In this document: piece by piece, positions 29,841-37,673 of the stretch
Position numbering within the stretch: position 1 is the first letter of the stretch
Layout of the letters: each line of letters begins with the position of its first letter
Assembly: GCA_035500095.1 (NCBI GenBank)
Contig: DATJXN010000014.1
Coordinates: 1 to 57,846 of the forward strand
From: Candidatus Binataceae bacterium
GTDB lineage: Bacteria; Desulfobacterota; Binatia; Binatales; Binataceae
Reading direction: 5' to 3'
DNA: 57,846 nucleotides
Program-made: the position numbers and the translations under genes
Notes under the pieces: model-generated
What the model saw: only the letters and a program-made list of their open reading frames with translations
Databases searched by the model: none
Told to the model about the DNA's origin: nothing

Positions 29841-30941
29841 ATGGCAAGCAAAACCCTGTCGCTATTGGCCGCCGCGTTTTTCGCGATGTTCCTTCAGGTC
29901 TCGTTCCTGCCAGTCGCCGCAGCCGGGAACGATCGCCTGCTGATCAAAGGCGACGGTTCAACCTTCGCGTACCCGATGTATCGCAAGTGGATCGAAGAGT
30001 ACGAGAAGGAAAATCCCTCGGTCCATCTGACCTACGTTTCAAACGGCTCCGGCGCCGGCATCCACGACATCATGATGGGCACGGTCGATTTTGCCGGTAC
30101 GGACGGCCCGCTGAACAAGACGCAGATGCTGGACTTCAGCACGCATCGAGCGTGTGACGTTCTGCATTTTCCGATGGCTCTGGGAGCCGACGTGCCGATC
30201 TACAATCTGCCTGGAGTGACTCAGGCCCTGCACTTCACTCCGCAGGCGCTGGCCGGCATCTATCTCGGGACGGTCACCCGATGGAACGATCCGGAAATCG
30301 CGAGCGCCAATCCGAATGTCGCGCTGCCCAAACATGAGATCGTTGTCGTTCGCCGCCAGGACGGCAGCGGAACCACGTACGTGTGGACCGATTACTTGAG
30401 CAAGGTAAGTTCCGACTGGCGACAGCGGGTAGGCACAGGGATTTCGGTCAATTGGCCGGTGGGCGTCGCCGCGAAGGGCAATGCCGGCGTCGTTCGCACG
30501 GTCGCCGCCACGCCTTTTTCGATCGGATACTCCGAACTCACCTACGCCATCCAGAATGGATTAACTTACGGAAGCGTCGCCAACCGCAGCGGCCGATTTA
30601 TCGAAGCCAATCTCGCGAGCGTCACCGCCGCGGCGGCCGGCGTCGCCGGCGCCATGTCTGCGGATTTCAGGGTGTCGATCACCGACGCGCCCAGCACGGA
30701 TGCTTATCCTGTTTCCAGCTTCACCTGGATGCTCGTGCCGTCAGTTATAGGCGACGCGCAAAAGCGCACCGCCATCATGGAATTCATCCATTGGGGCCTG
30801 AGCAAGGGCCAGGATTATCTGGAACCGCTGTCTTATGCGCGGCTTCCGGAAGCCGTCGTCGCGCAGGAAGAAAAGGCCGTCGCCCGGATCAAGCTGATCA
30901 GCACTGACGTCGCCCTTCAGACGAAGCCGCTTTTCCGGTGA
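29841..30941 (+). CDS. pstS: PstS-like phosphate/arsenate-binding periplasmic protein
   Basis: The 366-residue protein has a signal peptide (1-28, ending AAA) and a type II periplasmic binding fold with the phosphate-contact motifs GDGSTFAYPMY, SNGSGAGI, TDGPL and RQDGSGTTYVW. It binds phosphate or a similar oxyanion. No pstC, pstA or pstB follows; the neighbours are all arsenic genes. A role in handling arsenate against phosphate is inferred from that. I chose ATG 29841, which has GGAG about 9 bases upstream, over ATG 29826. It ends with TGA. Confidence 0.93.
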   Translation: MASKTLSLLAAAFFAMFLQVSFLPVAAAGNDRLLIKGDGSTFAYPMYRKWIEEYEKENPSVHLTYVSNGSGAGIHDIMMGTVDFAGTDGPLNKTQMLDFSTHRACDVLHFPMALGADVPIYNLPGVTQALHFTPQALAGIYLGTVTRWNDPEIASANPNVALPKHEIVVVRRQDGSGTTYVWTDYLSKVSSDWRQRVGTGISVNWPVGVAAKGNAGVVRTVAATPFSIGYSELTYAIQNGLTYGSVANRSGRFIEANLASVTAAAAGVAGAMSADFRVSITDAPSTDAYPVSSFTWMLVPSVIGDAQKRTAIMEFIHWGLSKGQDYLEPLSYARLPEAVVAQEEKAVARIKLISTDVALQTKPLFR

Positions 30942-30983
30942 TCTGCGCTGCGGCCGGGACCCTTCTTCCCCTTGCTCGTCTTC

Positions 30984-31007
30984 ATATTTCTATGCTACTA
31001 GAAATAT
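30984..31007. promoter_or_regulatory. ArsR-type operator upstream of the second arsR
   Basis: The perfect 9-bp inverted repeat ATATTTCTA-N6-TAGAAATAT ends five bases before the ATG of arsR. The spacing and A+T-rich half-sites suit an ArsR/SmtB family dimer, so the gene is probably self-repressed. Confidence 0.7.
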
Positions 31008-31011
31008 CGTA

Positions 31012-31446
31012 ATGGACCGGCGAGTCGAACAGTTCGACGCCCTGGGGCAAGATGACCGGCTCCAAATCTTTCGCCTTCTCGTCCGTGCCGGGCCCGACGG
31101 CAAGTGCGTTGGCGAGATCAAGCGGCGGCTCAAGATGCCGGGTTCAACGCTATCTCACCACCTCGACACCCTGACGCGCTCCGGCCTGCTCAGCGCGCGA
31201 CGCTCCGGACGTTTTATCTACTACGCGGTAAACTGGCGCGAGACCGCAGCGCTGATTCGGTTTCTCACCGAAGATTGCTGCGCCGAGATGCATTTGAGGT
31301 TGGACCAGGCCGCTTCGGAACCGTCCGATACGGGCGACGGCAGGCGCGGCCGATGCTGCAATGAGAACCAACGAGCCGCCGCAAACGGTGTACGCGTGCG
31401 GCCCAAATCCTCCGGAGGCGCAAAATGGATGACCAATCTTCGATAA
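31012..31446 (+). CDS. arsR: ArsR-family transcriptional regulator
   Basis: The 144 residues form a winged-helix ArsR domain (about 1-95; STLSHHLDTLTRSGLL as recognition helix) with vicinal cysteines in TEDCCAE, the same site type as in the ArsR-ArsC fusion. A C-terminal extension of about 45 residues carries another Cys pair (GRCCNE). It probably controls arsM and itself through the dyad directly upstream. Its end overlaps the arsM start by 22 bases. It ends with TAA. Confidence 0.93.
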   Translation: MDRRVEQFDALGQDDRLQIFRLLVRAGPDGKCVGEIKRRLKMPGSTLSHHLDTLTRSGLLSARRSGRFIYYAVNWRETAALIRFLTEDCCAEMHLRLDQAASEPSDTGDGRRGRCCNENQRAAANGVRVRPKSSGGAKWMTNLR

Positions 31447-32243
31447 AGGACCAGGTGCGAGAGAACTACGCGCGCGCGGCGCGACGCGTCGCGCGCCAGC
31501 AGAGCGGCGGCGGATGCTGCGGCACCGCCGCGCCCTGCGGCAATCCGATAACCTCGAACCTCTATAACGACAGCGAGACCGGGGCGCTGCCGGCGGAGGC
31601 AGTCGCCGCCTCGCTCGGATGCGGCAATCCAACCGCGCTCGCCGAGTTGAAGGCGGGCGAGACCGTGCTCGACCTCGGCTCCGGCGGGGGAATCGACGTC
31701 CTGCTCTCGGCGCGCCGCGTCGGACCCGCCGGCAAGGCCTACGGCCTCGACATGACGGACGAGATGCTGGCACTCGCGCGCGAGAATCAGCGCAAGGGCG
31801 GGGTGGAAAACGTCGAGTTCTTAAAGGGCGAGATCGAAAACATCCCGCTGCCCGACAATTCTGTGGACGTGATCATCTCGAACTGCGTGATCAATCTTTC
31901 CGGCGACAAGGATCGCGTGCTGGCGGAGGCGTTTCGCGTGCTGCGGCCGGGCGGGCGCTTCGCCGTCTCCGACGTGGTGGTGCGCGGCGAGGTTCCTCCA
32001 GCGATCCGGCGCAGCGTCGAGCTGTGGATCGGATGCGTCGCGGGAGCGCTCGAGGAGTCCGAATACCGCGCGAAACTGAAGAGCGCCGGGTTCGCCGCGG
32101 TCGAGGTCGAGCCGACCCGGATCTATCGCGCCGAGGACGCGCGGCAGTTTTTTGCCGACGCGAATCTCGAACTTGAAAAGGTGGCGCCGCTGGTCGACGG
32201 CAAGTTCATGAGCGCCTTCATCCGCGCCCGCAAGCCGCTCTGA
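31425..32243 (+). CDS. arsM: arsenite S-adenosylmethionine methyltransferase ArsM
   Basis: The 272-residue methyltransferase has the SAM-binding motif LDLGSGGGID (82-91) and conserved cysteines C31/C32, C66 (SLGCGNP), C154 (ISNCVINLS) and C204 (IGCVAGAL). These match the As(III)-binding cysteines of ArsM. It methylates arsenite to mono- and dimethylated species. An excellent GGAGG site lies 6 bases upstream inside the arsR reading frame. It ends with TGA. Confidence 0.97.
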   Translation: MDDQSSIKDQVRENYARAARRVARQQSGGGCCGTAAPCGNPITSNLYNDSETGALPAEAVAASLGCGNPTALAELKAGETVLDLGSGGGIDVLLSARRVGPAGKAYGLDMTDEMLALARENQRKGGVENVEFLKGEIENIPLPDNSVDVIISNCVINLSGDKDRVLAEAFRVLRPGGRFAVSDVVVRGEVPPAIRRSVELWIGCVAGALEESEYRAKLKSAGFAAVEVEPTRIYRAEDARQFFADANLELEKVAPLVDGKFMSAFIRARKPL

Positions 32244-32248
32244 ACGCG

Positions 32249-33328
32249 CTACGCGAGGTAGCCCGCGTGCTGCAGGTACTCGGCGAGCAGCACCGCGCCG
32301 CGTCCCGCGCCCATCGCCGTGTTGTGCGTGACCAGGAGGTACTTGACCCCATTGGGCAGGACCTCGTCGGCGCGGATGCGCCCGACCGACGTCGTCATCC
32401 CACGGTCGGCGTCGCGATCGAGCCGCGGCTGCGGACGCATCGGATCGCGATGCACGGTGATCATGCGCTTTGGCGAGTTGGGCAGGCCGAGCGCGGTGAA
32501 GTCGCGCCCAAAGCTCTCGAACGCCTCGCCGACCGCCTCGATCGCGACCGCCTTTTTGAGCGACGCCGCAACGGCCTCGGTGTGCCCGTTGAGGACGGCG
32601 GCGCGCGTGCAGGTTGCGCTGACGCGCAGCGGTAACTCCGCTATTCCACCCTCGGCCATCCGCCCGAGGATTTTGCGGGTCTCGATCATCACCCGCTCCT
32701 CTTCGCGCGGAATGAACGGAATGACGTTCTCCACGATGTCGAGCGCGGCGAGGTCGCGCCCGGCACCCGAGATCCCCTGCATCGTCGTGACCATCGTGGC
32801 CTCGACGCCGAAGCGCGCATCCAGCGCCTTGAGCGTAATCGCAAGCCCGGTTGCGGTGCAGTTGGGCAGCGTCGCGATATAGCCTTTCCATCCGCGCCGC
32901 CGCCGCTGCTCGTTCACGAGCGCCAGATGGTCGAGGTTGACGCCCGGAATGAGGAGCGGGACATCGGGTTCCATCCGGTGAGGCCGCGCGGTGCTGATAG
33001 TCGGAACGTGGGCGGCGTAAATCGGCTCGAGTTCGCGCGCCGCTTCGGATTCGACCGCGGCGAAGACCACGCCGATTCCATTGAGGCTCAGCGATTTCGC
33101 GTCCTGCACCTCGAGCCCCAGCGCCTCGGCCGGCGGCTCGCAGCCGCCGACGTACCATCGCCGTATCCCGCTTTGCGCGTCGCTTATCGCATCGGCAAAG
33201 GTCTTTCCGGCCGAGCGCTCGGAGGCGGCGAGCGCCGCAATTTCGAACCAGGGATGTCCGTCGAGGGCGGCCAGCACCTGCTGGCCGGCAATTCCGGTCG
33301 CACCAACGATTGCAGCTTTGATCTTCAT
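32249..33328 (-). CDS. asd: aspartate-semialdehyde dehydrogenase-like protein (archaeal/fungal type)
   Basis: The 359 residues begin with the Rossmann motif AAIVGATGIAGQQVL and contain the catalytic Cys157 in LPNCTATGL, followed by GISGAG and NVIPFIP, the pattern of archaeal/fungal-type ASADH. The family reduces aspartyl phosphate to aspartate semialdehyde for Met, Thr and Lys synthesis. Related enzymes act as malonyl-CoA reductases, so the substrate is likely but not certain. The threonine synthase gene lies 4.4 kb downstream. It ends with TAG, five bases from the convergent arsM. Confidence 0.88.
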   Translation of the reverse strand: MKIKAAIVGATGIAGQQVLAALDGHPWFEIAALAASERSAGKTFADAISDAQSGIRRWYVGGCEPPAEALGLEVQDAKSLSLNGIGVVFAAVESEAARELEPIYAAHVPTISTARPHRMEPDVPLLIPGVNLDHLALVNEQRRRRGWKGYIATLPNCTATGLAITLKALDARFGVEATMVTTMQGISGAGRDLAALDIVENVIPFIPREEERVMIETRKILGRMAEGGIAELPLRVSATCTRAAVLNGHTEAVAASLKKAVAIEAVGEAFESFGRDFTALGLPNSPKRMITVHRDPMRPQPRLDRDADRGMTTSVGRIRADEVLPNGVKYLLVTHNTAMGAGRGAVLLAEYLQHAGYLA

Positions 33329-33430
33329 CTAAACGGCCGAGTTCCTGCAAATTCCTGAAACTCCGGGGCTAAGAGATTATAGATGCCCGGTGGCGCGATC
33401 CATACGGCTGCAGCGCCTTGGCGGAGCCTG

Positions 33431-34126
33431 TCAAAGATGAGCGAGCAGCCAGTCGCGGACGGTTTCCATCAATTCGTCGGGTGCTTCGCTGAAGCGATGG
33501 CCGACGCCGGGAAAAAGCTTCAGCGTCCGCGGCTCCTGCGCGCGCTCATAGAGCCGCTCGGAACATTCGTGCGGCAAGATCGTGTCCGCGGCGCCGTGCA
33601 GGAGCAGCAGCGGGCGCGGCGCCAGCTCGGCCACCACGTGCGCGCCGTACAGTTGGCTCGAGACCGCGATCACCGTCGCAACCGCCGGCGCGAGCGTGCC
33701 CGCGTTGATCGCGACCGCGCCGCCGAAGGAGTGGCCGATGAGCGCCGCGCGCTCGTGATGCGTCGCTTTCGCAAACGCGAGACCCGCCATCGTGTCGAGC
33801 ACGCATTCGCCGAACTCGTTGGGCATCCGGTAGTTGAGCCGCACCACCGCGATCCCGCGCGCCGGCATCTCCTCGCCGAGCCGCACATACAGCTTTGCGG
33901 GGCCGTCGAATCCGCCAAGCGCGCCGCTGATACATACGACGGCGCGGCCGGGCGCCTGCGCCTCGTGCGCGCCCCGCGCACCTTGCTCCTCATGTACGAT
34001 TAGCGGGATTTCGCCGCGCGTGGTGAGAAGCTTGAGGCCCTGCCCGCCGGCAAGCTCGCCTCCGGGCGGCTGCGCACCCGGCTCGATCCCGACGATACGC
34101 AGGCTTAGTTCTTCGTCGTCGCTCAT
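33431..34126 (-). CDS. dienelactone-hydrolase-like alpha/beta hydrolase
   Basis: The 231 residues carry a complete triad: Ser in GHSFGGAVAI, Asp in HGAADTILP and His in GVGHRF. It is most like small DLH/AXE-type hydrolases. The substrate is not readable. It follows the LLM gene by 27 bases on the same strand, and GAGG precedes the ATG, so it belongs to a CMD-LLM-hydrolase operon. It ends with TGA. Confidence 0.88.
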   Translation of the reverse strand: MSDDEELSLRIVGIEPGAQPPGGELAGGQGLKLLTTRGEIPLIVHEEQGARGAHEAQAPGRAVVCISGALGGFDGPAKLYVRLGEEMPARGIAVVRLNYRMPNEFGECVLDTMAGLAFAKATHHERAALIGHSFGGAVAINAGTLAPAVATVIAVSSQLYGAHVVAELAPRPLLLLHGAADTILPHECSERLYERAQEPRTLKLFPGVGHRFSEAPDELMETVRDWLLAHL

Positions 34127-34153
34127 CGGGCCTCGACGCGATCGGTCTTCAAA

Positions 34154-35026
34154 TCATACGTACAACGACGCGAGCCGCTGCAGCTCTGCCTGGTAGTTCT
34201 CGGGCCTTAACGCCGCATCGAGCGTCATGATGACAAACCGATGAGCCCCGGCGGCCGCGTACTGCTCGAGCCCCGCCTGCACCTCGGCGCGCGCGCCGCG
34301 CATTTCGCGGCGCATCAGCGTGATCTCCTTGCGCTCGAAGTCGCTGCCGGCCGAATCGCATTCCGCCTTGAGCTTTGCGAGCTCGTCTCTGAGCTGCGCG
34401 GGACTCAGGAAAATCGGGCACCATCCGTCGGCCCATCGCGCCACCCAGCGCAGCGCATTCTTGTCCTTGCTGCCGATGATGACCGGGGGACCGCCCTTGC
34501 GCGCGGGCTTCGGATAGCATCGCACCGGCGGGAACTTTACGTAGCGGCCGTCGAACGACGCCTCGTCGCGCGTCCACAACTCGCGCATCGCGGCGATGTG
34601 CTCGCGCGTCTGGGTCCATCGATGGGCAAAGTCCACGCCGAGGAGTTCCGATTCCTCGCGGAGCCATCCCGCGCCGATCCCGAGGATCACGCGCCCGCCC
34701 GAAAAGCGGTCGAGCGAGGCCAGTTCGTTGGCGGCCAGCAGCGGATTGCGCTCGGGCACCAGCAGGACGCCGGTCGCGACCATCAGGCGCGTGGTCGCCG
34801 CCGCCGCCATCGCCATCGCCACGAACGGATCGCACATGTGGTAATAGACTTCCGGGATTCCGCCCTCGCCGGGGCGCGTCTCGGGCAGCGGGGTGGCCGT
34901 ATGCACGGGCATCACCGAATGATCCGGCATCCACAGCGACTCGAAGCCGAGGGTCTCGGCGGCGCGGGCGAGATCGGCCGGATTGGCGCTGCGCTCGTTG
35001 GGCGCGACCAGCAGTCCTATCTTCAT
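34154..35026 (-). CDS. LLM-class, probably F420-dependent oxidoreductase
   Basis: The 290-residue luciferase-like TIM barrel contains LAPNERSANP-type start, LGFESLWMPDH, TRLMVATGVLLVPERNPLLAANELASLDRFSGGRVILGIGAGW, and ADGWCPIFLSP. The pattern is that of the TIGR03619-like F420 group rather than flavin monooxygenases. The frame begins at 35065, but homologues start at MKIGLLV (ATG 35026). It sits between CMD and hydrolase genes. An oxidative catabolic role is likely, with unknown substrate. It ends with TGA. Confidence 0.88.
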   Translation of the reverse strand: MKIGLLVAPNERSANPADLARAAETLGFESLWMPDHSVMPVHTATPLPETRPGEGGIPEVYYHMCDPFVAMAMAAAATTRLMVATGVLLVPERNPLLAANELASLDRFSGGRVILGIGAGWLREESELLGVDFAHRWTQTREHIAAMRELWTRDEASFDGRYVKFPPVRCYPKPARKGGPPVIIGSKDKNALRWVARWADGWCPIFLSPAQLRDELAKLKAECDSAGSDFERKEITLMRREMRGARAEVQAGLEQYAAAGAHRFVIMTLDAALRPENYQAELQRLASLYV

Positions 35027-35072
35027 TGAAGTCCTCGAGCGCAAAACCGCCGCCCCGCGGCGCACACAAGGG

Positions 35073-35450
35073 CTACTTCTTGGGGGGCGCGGTGACCTCG
35101 GTGAAGGCGCGAATCGCCTCGACCGCGCTCGGCACGCCGCTGTATTGCGAGAGATGGAAGATCATCTCCTTGAGCTCGGTATGCGTGATGCCGAGGTTGA
35201 GCGCGCCGCGCATGTGAACCCGCAATTCCGCGCCGCGGCCGAGCGCGAGCAGCGCCGCCATCGTGATCATCGAGCGGGTTTTGATCGGCAGGCCGGGACG
35301 GGCCCAGATGCCGCCGAACAGTTCGTCGTTCAGAAATTTGCCGAAGTCGGGGTCGAAGCCGCTCAGGAATGCATCGCCCGCCTTGGCGCCCTTCTCGCCC
35401 CACAACTGGGTGCGTATCTCCATCCCTTTTTCACGCTTGTCGTCGGCCAT
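35073..35450 (-). CDS. carboxymuconolactone-decarboxylase-like protein
   Basis: The 125-residue AhpD/CMD-fold protein contains the conserved segment ELRVHMRGALNLGITHTELKEMIFHLSQYSGVP with its His. No CxxC is present, so it is of the decarboxylase type, not the AhpD peroxidase type. The start at 35450 has AAGGAG upstream. The frame extends eight codons further. It is the first gene of the CMD-LLM-hydrolase run. It ends with TAG, and that frame continues into the LLM gene, so the stop must be real. Confidence 0.88.
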   Translation of the reverse strand: MADDKREKGMEIRTQLWGEKGAKAGDAFLSGFDPDFGKFLNDELFGGIWARPGLPIKTRSMITMAALLALGRGAELRVHMRGALNLGITHTELKEMIFHLSQYSGVPSAVEAIRAFTEVTAPPKK

Positions 35451-35563
35451 GTGTGCATCTCCTTCGAATAGCAAGTAGTGCGAAGCAGTTATTTGACGTG
35501 AAGTCCGCCAGTCAATCGTCGGAAGCCAGAACCCGCATCGCCGGAAGCCGGAATCCGCGCGCC

Positions 35564-36463
35564 CTACGAAGAGCTGCGGACCTTAACGCCGGCGCGCTCT
35601 TCCTGGACCATGAACGTCGCCGAAGAGTCCTTCTCGCCCCAGCCCTTGTTGAGCGCCTCGAGGAAATCCTGCTCGGCGTGCGCCGCCATCGGCATCGGCA
35701 CGTTGAGCTCGCGCGCGAGCTCGGTCGCGAGACCCAGGTCCTTGCGCGCGAGCTTGAGCGCGAAGGTCACGCGGTCGAAGGTGCCGCGAAAGATCATCTT
35801 CGGCAGCGCCGCGTTGAGCACCATCCCCTGCCCGTATGCGCCGCCCTGCACCGCGCGCAGCAGCGCTTCGGGTGACACGCCCGCCTTGACGCCCATCGTG
35901 AAGGCCTCGGCCAGCAACTGGGTCGAGCAGATCGCGATCATGTTGTGAACCAGCTTGGCGACCGAGCCGGCGCCGATCTCTCCGATGTAGGTGACCTTGT
36001 CGCCGATCGCGTCGAGCACCGGCTTGACCTCGTTGTAATCCGCTTCGCTCCCGCCGACCATCACCGCGAGCGTCGCCTTTTTAGCGCCGACCACCCCGCC
36101 GCTGACGGGCGCGTCGAGCATCCGGATGCCCCGCGCCTTAAGGCGCGCGTGAACCTGGCGCACCACCGTGGGCGAATTGGTCGAAAGGTCGATATACAGG
36201 CTCCCCGGCGCCATCGCGCTAATAAGCCCGCCCTCGCCAAGCGCCACCGCCTCGACCTCGCGCGGCCCCGGCAGCGAGGTGAAGACGACCTGGGCGTCTT
36301 TGGCAACCGCGGCGGCGCTGTCGGCCCATTTTGCGCCGCCGGCCAGATGCGGTTCGGCCATCTGGCGCCGGACGTCGTTGACCGTTACCTGATGGCCCGC
36401 CTTCATGAGATTGAGCGCCATCGAACCGCCCATGTTGCCGAGCCCGATGAATCCGATTCGCAT
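35564..36463 (-). CDS. NAD(P)-dependent beta-hydroxyacid dehydrogenase (HIBADH family)
   Basis: The 299 residues are a full-length 3-hydroxyisobutyrate/tartronate-semialdehyde reductase family protein: Rossmann GFIGLGNMG, the substrate signature DAPVSGGVVGA, and the catalytic Lys in GSVAKLVHNM. It reversibly oxidises a 3-hydroxyacid; which one is uncertain. A tartronate semialdehyde role would link to the glyoxylate genes, but that is speculation. The start at 36463 is set by GGGAGG about 8 bases upstream. It ends with TAG. Confidence 0.9.
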   Translation of the reverse strand: MRIGFIGLGNMGGSMALNLMKAGHQVTVNDVRRQMAEPHLAGGAKWADSAAAVAKDAQVVFTSLPGPREVEAVALGEGGLISAMAPGSLYIDLSTNSPTVVRQVHARLKARGIRMLDAPVSGGVVGAKKATLAVMVGGSEADYNEVKPVLDAIGDKVTYIGEIGAGSVAKLVHNMIAICSTQLLAEAFTMGVKAGVSPEALLRAVQGGAYGQGMVLNAALPKMIFRGTFDRVTFALKLARKDLGLATELARELNVPMPMAAHAEQDFLEALNKGWGEKDSSATFMVQEERAGVKVRSSS

Positions 36464-36639
36464 AACTAACCTCCCGTGCCGGGGGAACTGCCGCGCACGC
36501 CGCAGGCAAAAAAACTCCGGTCGCAAGCCCCCTTAAAGCATCGCCGGACAAATCCCGCAAGGAAAAGCGGGAGTATCGGGATCGGCCGCCGGAGCTATCT
36601 ACCGAACCCATCTGCTAGACTAACCGACGGCTCGGGCAG

Positions 36640-36668
36640 TTGACTTTGCGCGGAGGGTTGGATAACCG
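36640..36668 (+). promoter_or_regulatory. possible promoter of the riboswitch-controlled operon
   Basis: The hexamer TTGACT (36640-36645) is followed after 17 bases by TAACCG (36663-36668), a poor -10. The location, 15-20 bases before the aptamer, is right for the start of this leader. The rest of 36464-36639 shows no gene and no other signal that I can name. Confidence 0.35.
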
Positions 36669-36682
36669 TATTTGGCCTATTG

Positions 36683-36795
36683 GCCTTATCCAGAGCGGCG
36701 GAGGGACTGGCCCGATGATGCCGCAGCAACCGGCCCGCAAGAGGGTGCTGGTGCTAACTCCAACGGAGCCCGTACGAGGCTTCGGTAGATAAGGC
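36683..36795 (+). promoter_or_regulatory. SAM-I (S-box) riboswitch aptamer
   Basis: The conserved S-box core is plain: CTTATC-CAGAG, GGCGGAGGGACTGGCCCGATGA, GCAACC, GGTGCTGGTGCTAACTCC. The outer P1 helix is GCCTTATC (36683-36690) paired with GATAAGGC (36788-36795). It binds S-adenosylmethionine and in this class turns expression off when SAM is abundant. A terminator and an alternative antiterminator follow directly, so control is by premature termination. It heads the E1-threonine synthase-sulfur carrier operon. Confidence 0.96.
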
Positions 36796-36807
36796 GAGAG
36801 TCAACGT

Positions 36808-36841
36808 ACCCTCGTCCTTATCGCAGGAGGAGGGTTTTTTC
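36808..36841 (+). terminator. terminator of the SAM riboswitch expression platform
   Basis: ACCCTC (36808-36813) and CC pair with GG and GAGGGT (36830-36835) around a short loop, followed by six T. A second copy of CCTTATC (36816-36822), together with CTCG, can pair with GATAAGG and CGAG at 36788-36798. That gives the antiterminator that competes with both P1 and this terminator. Confidence 0.93.
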
Positions 36842-36902
36842 CTTTAGCCCCCCTCGCAGCACTGCCGGATGGAACGTCCAAAGGCCCGGGCGTGAGAGTG
36901 AG

Positions 36903-37646
36903 TTGGGAGAGCAGCCACAATTGGAGAAAGCAACGGTTTTGGTGGTCGGGATGGGCGGGCTGGGTGTTCCGGCCGCCTGTGCGCTCGCGCGGGACGGCGC
37001 GAAGCGCATTGGCCTTGTCGATCCGGACCCGGTCGAACTCTCCAATCTCCCGCGCCAGGTGATCTACGGCGCAGCTAGCCTCGGGCGGCGCAAGGTCGAG
37101 GCAGCGGCCGAGCGCCTTCGTCACGACCACTGTGACCTCCGCGTCGACACGTATCCGGTCGCGCTCGACGCCGCGAACGCCGCCGATCTGATCGGACGCC
37201 ATGACTTCGTGATCGACGCGACCGACGATCCCTCCGCCAAGTTTCTCATTAGCGACACGTGCCTCGCGCTCGAACGCCCCTTCATTTATGCCGGCGTGCT
37301 CGGGATGACGGGCCAGGCGATGACCGTGCTGCCCGGGCGCACGGCGTGTCTGCGATGCCTGTTCGAGCAGCCGCCCGATCCGGGCGAGATTGCGAGCTGC
37401 CGCGAGGCAGGAATAATCGGCCCGGTCGCGGCCCTGATCGGCGAGATCGAAGCGGCGGAAGCGATCCGCTGGCTGGGCGGCGGCGTGCCTCTGCTCGCGG
37501 GAAAAATTCTGACCTATGACGGATCAGTGAGCGGCCGAATGCGCACGTTCGAGGTGAGCGCGCGCGCCGGATGCGCCTGCGGGGCGGCCCGGCATGCAGC
37601 AAACGCGGCGGCGGTGCCATGCGGCCGCGACCATCCGCGCAATTAG
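36903..37646 (+). CDS. ThiF/MoeB-type E1 enzyme, catalytic core without the N-terminal RYSRQ segment
   Basis: The 247 residues form an E1-like adenylyltransferase for a ubiquitin-fold sulfur carrier: ATP loop GMGGLG (16-21), VDPDPVELSNLPRQ (40-52), Lys64, IDATDD, E1 Cys166 in ASCREAG, and a zinc tetrad (C149/C152 plus a CxC near 226). It should adenylate the C-terminal Gly of the carrier. Homologues begin with a RYSRQ helix about 20 residues before the ATP loop; here the frame starts (TTG 36903, or 36921) after that point. The upstream codons do not encode it. First gene after the riboswitch. It ends with TAG. Confidence 0.9.
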   Translation: MGEQPQLEKATVLVVGMGGLGVPAACALARDGAKRIGLVDPDPVELSNLPRQVIYGAASLGRRKVEAAAERLRHDHCDLRVDTYPVALDAANAADLIGRHDFVIDATDDPSAKFLISDTCLALERPFIYAGVLGMTGQAMTVLPGRTACLRCLFEQPPDPGEIASCREAGIIGPVAALIGEIEAAEAIRWLGGGVPLLAGKILTYDGSVSGRMRTFEVSARAGCACGAARHAANAAAVPCGRDHPRN

Positions 37647-37673
37647 CCGGGCAACTAACGAGGATTCAATGAG

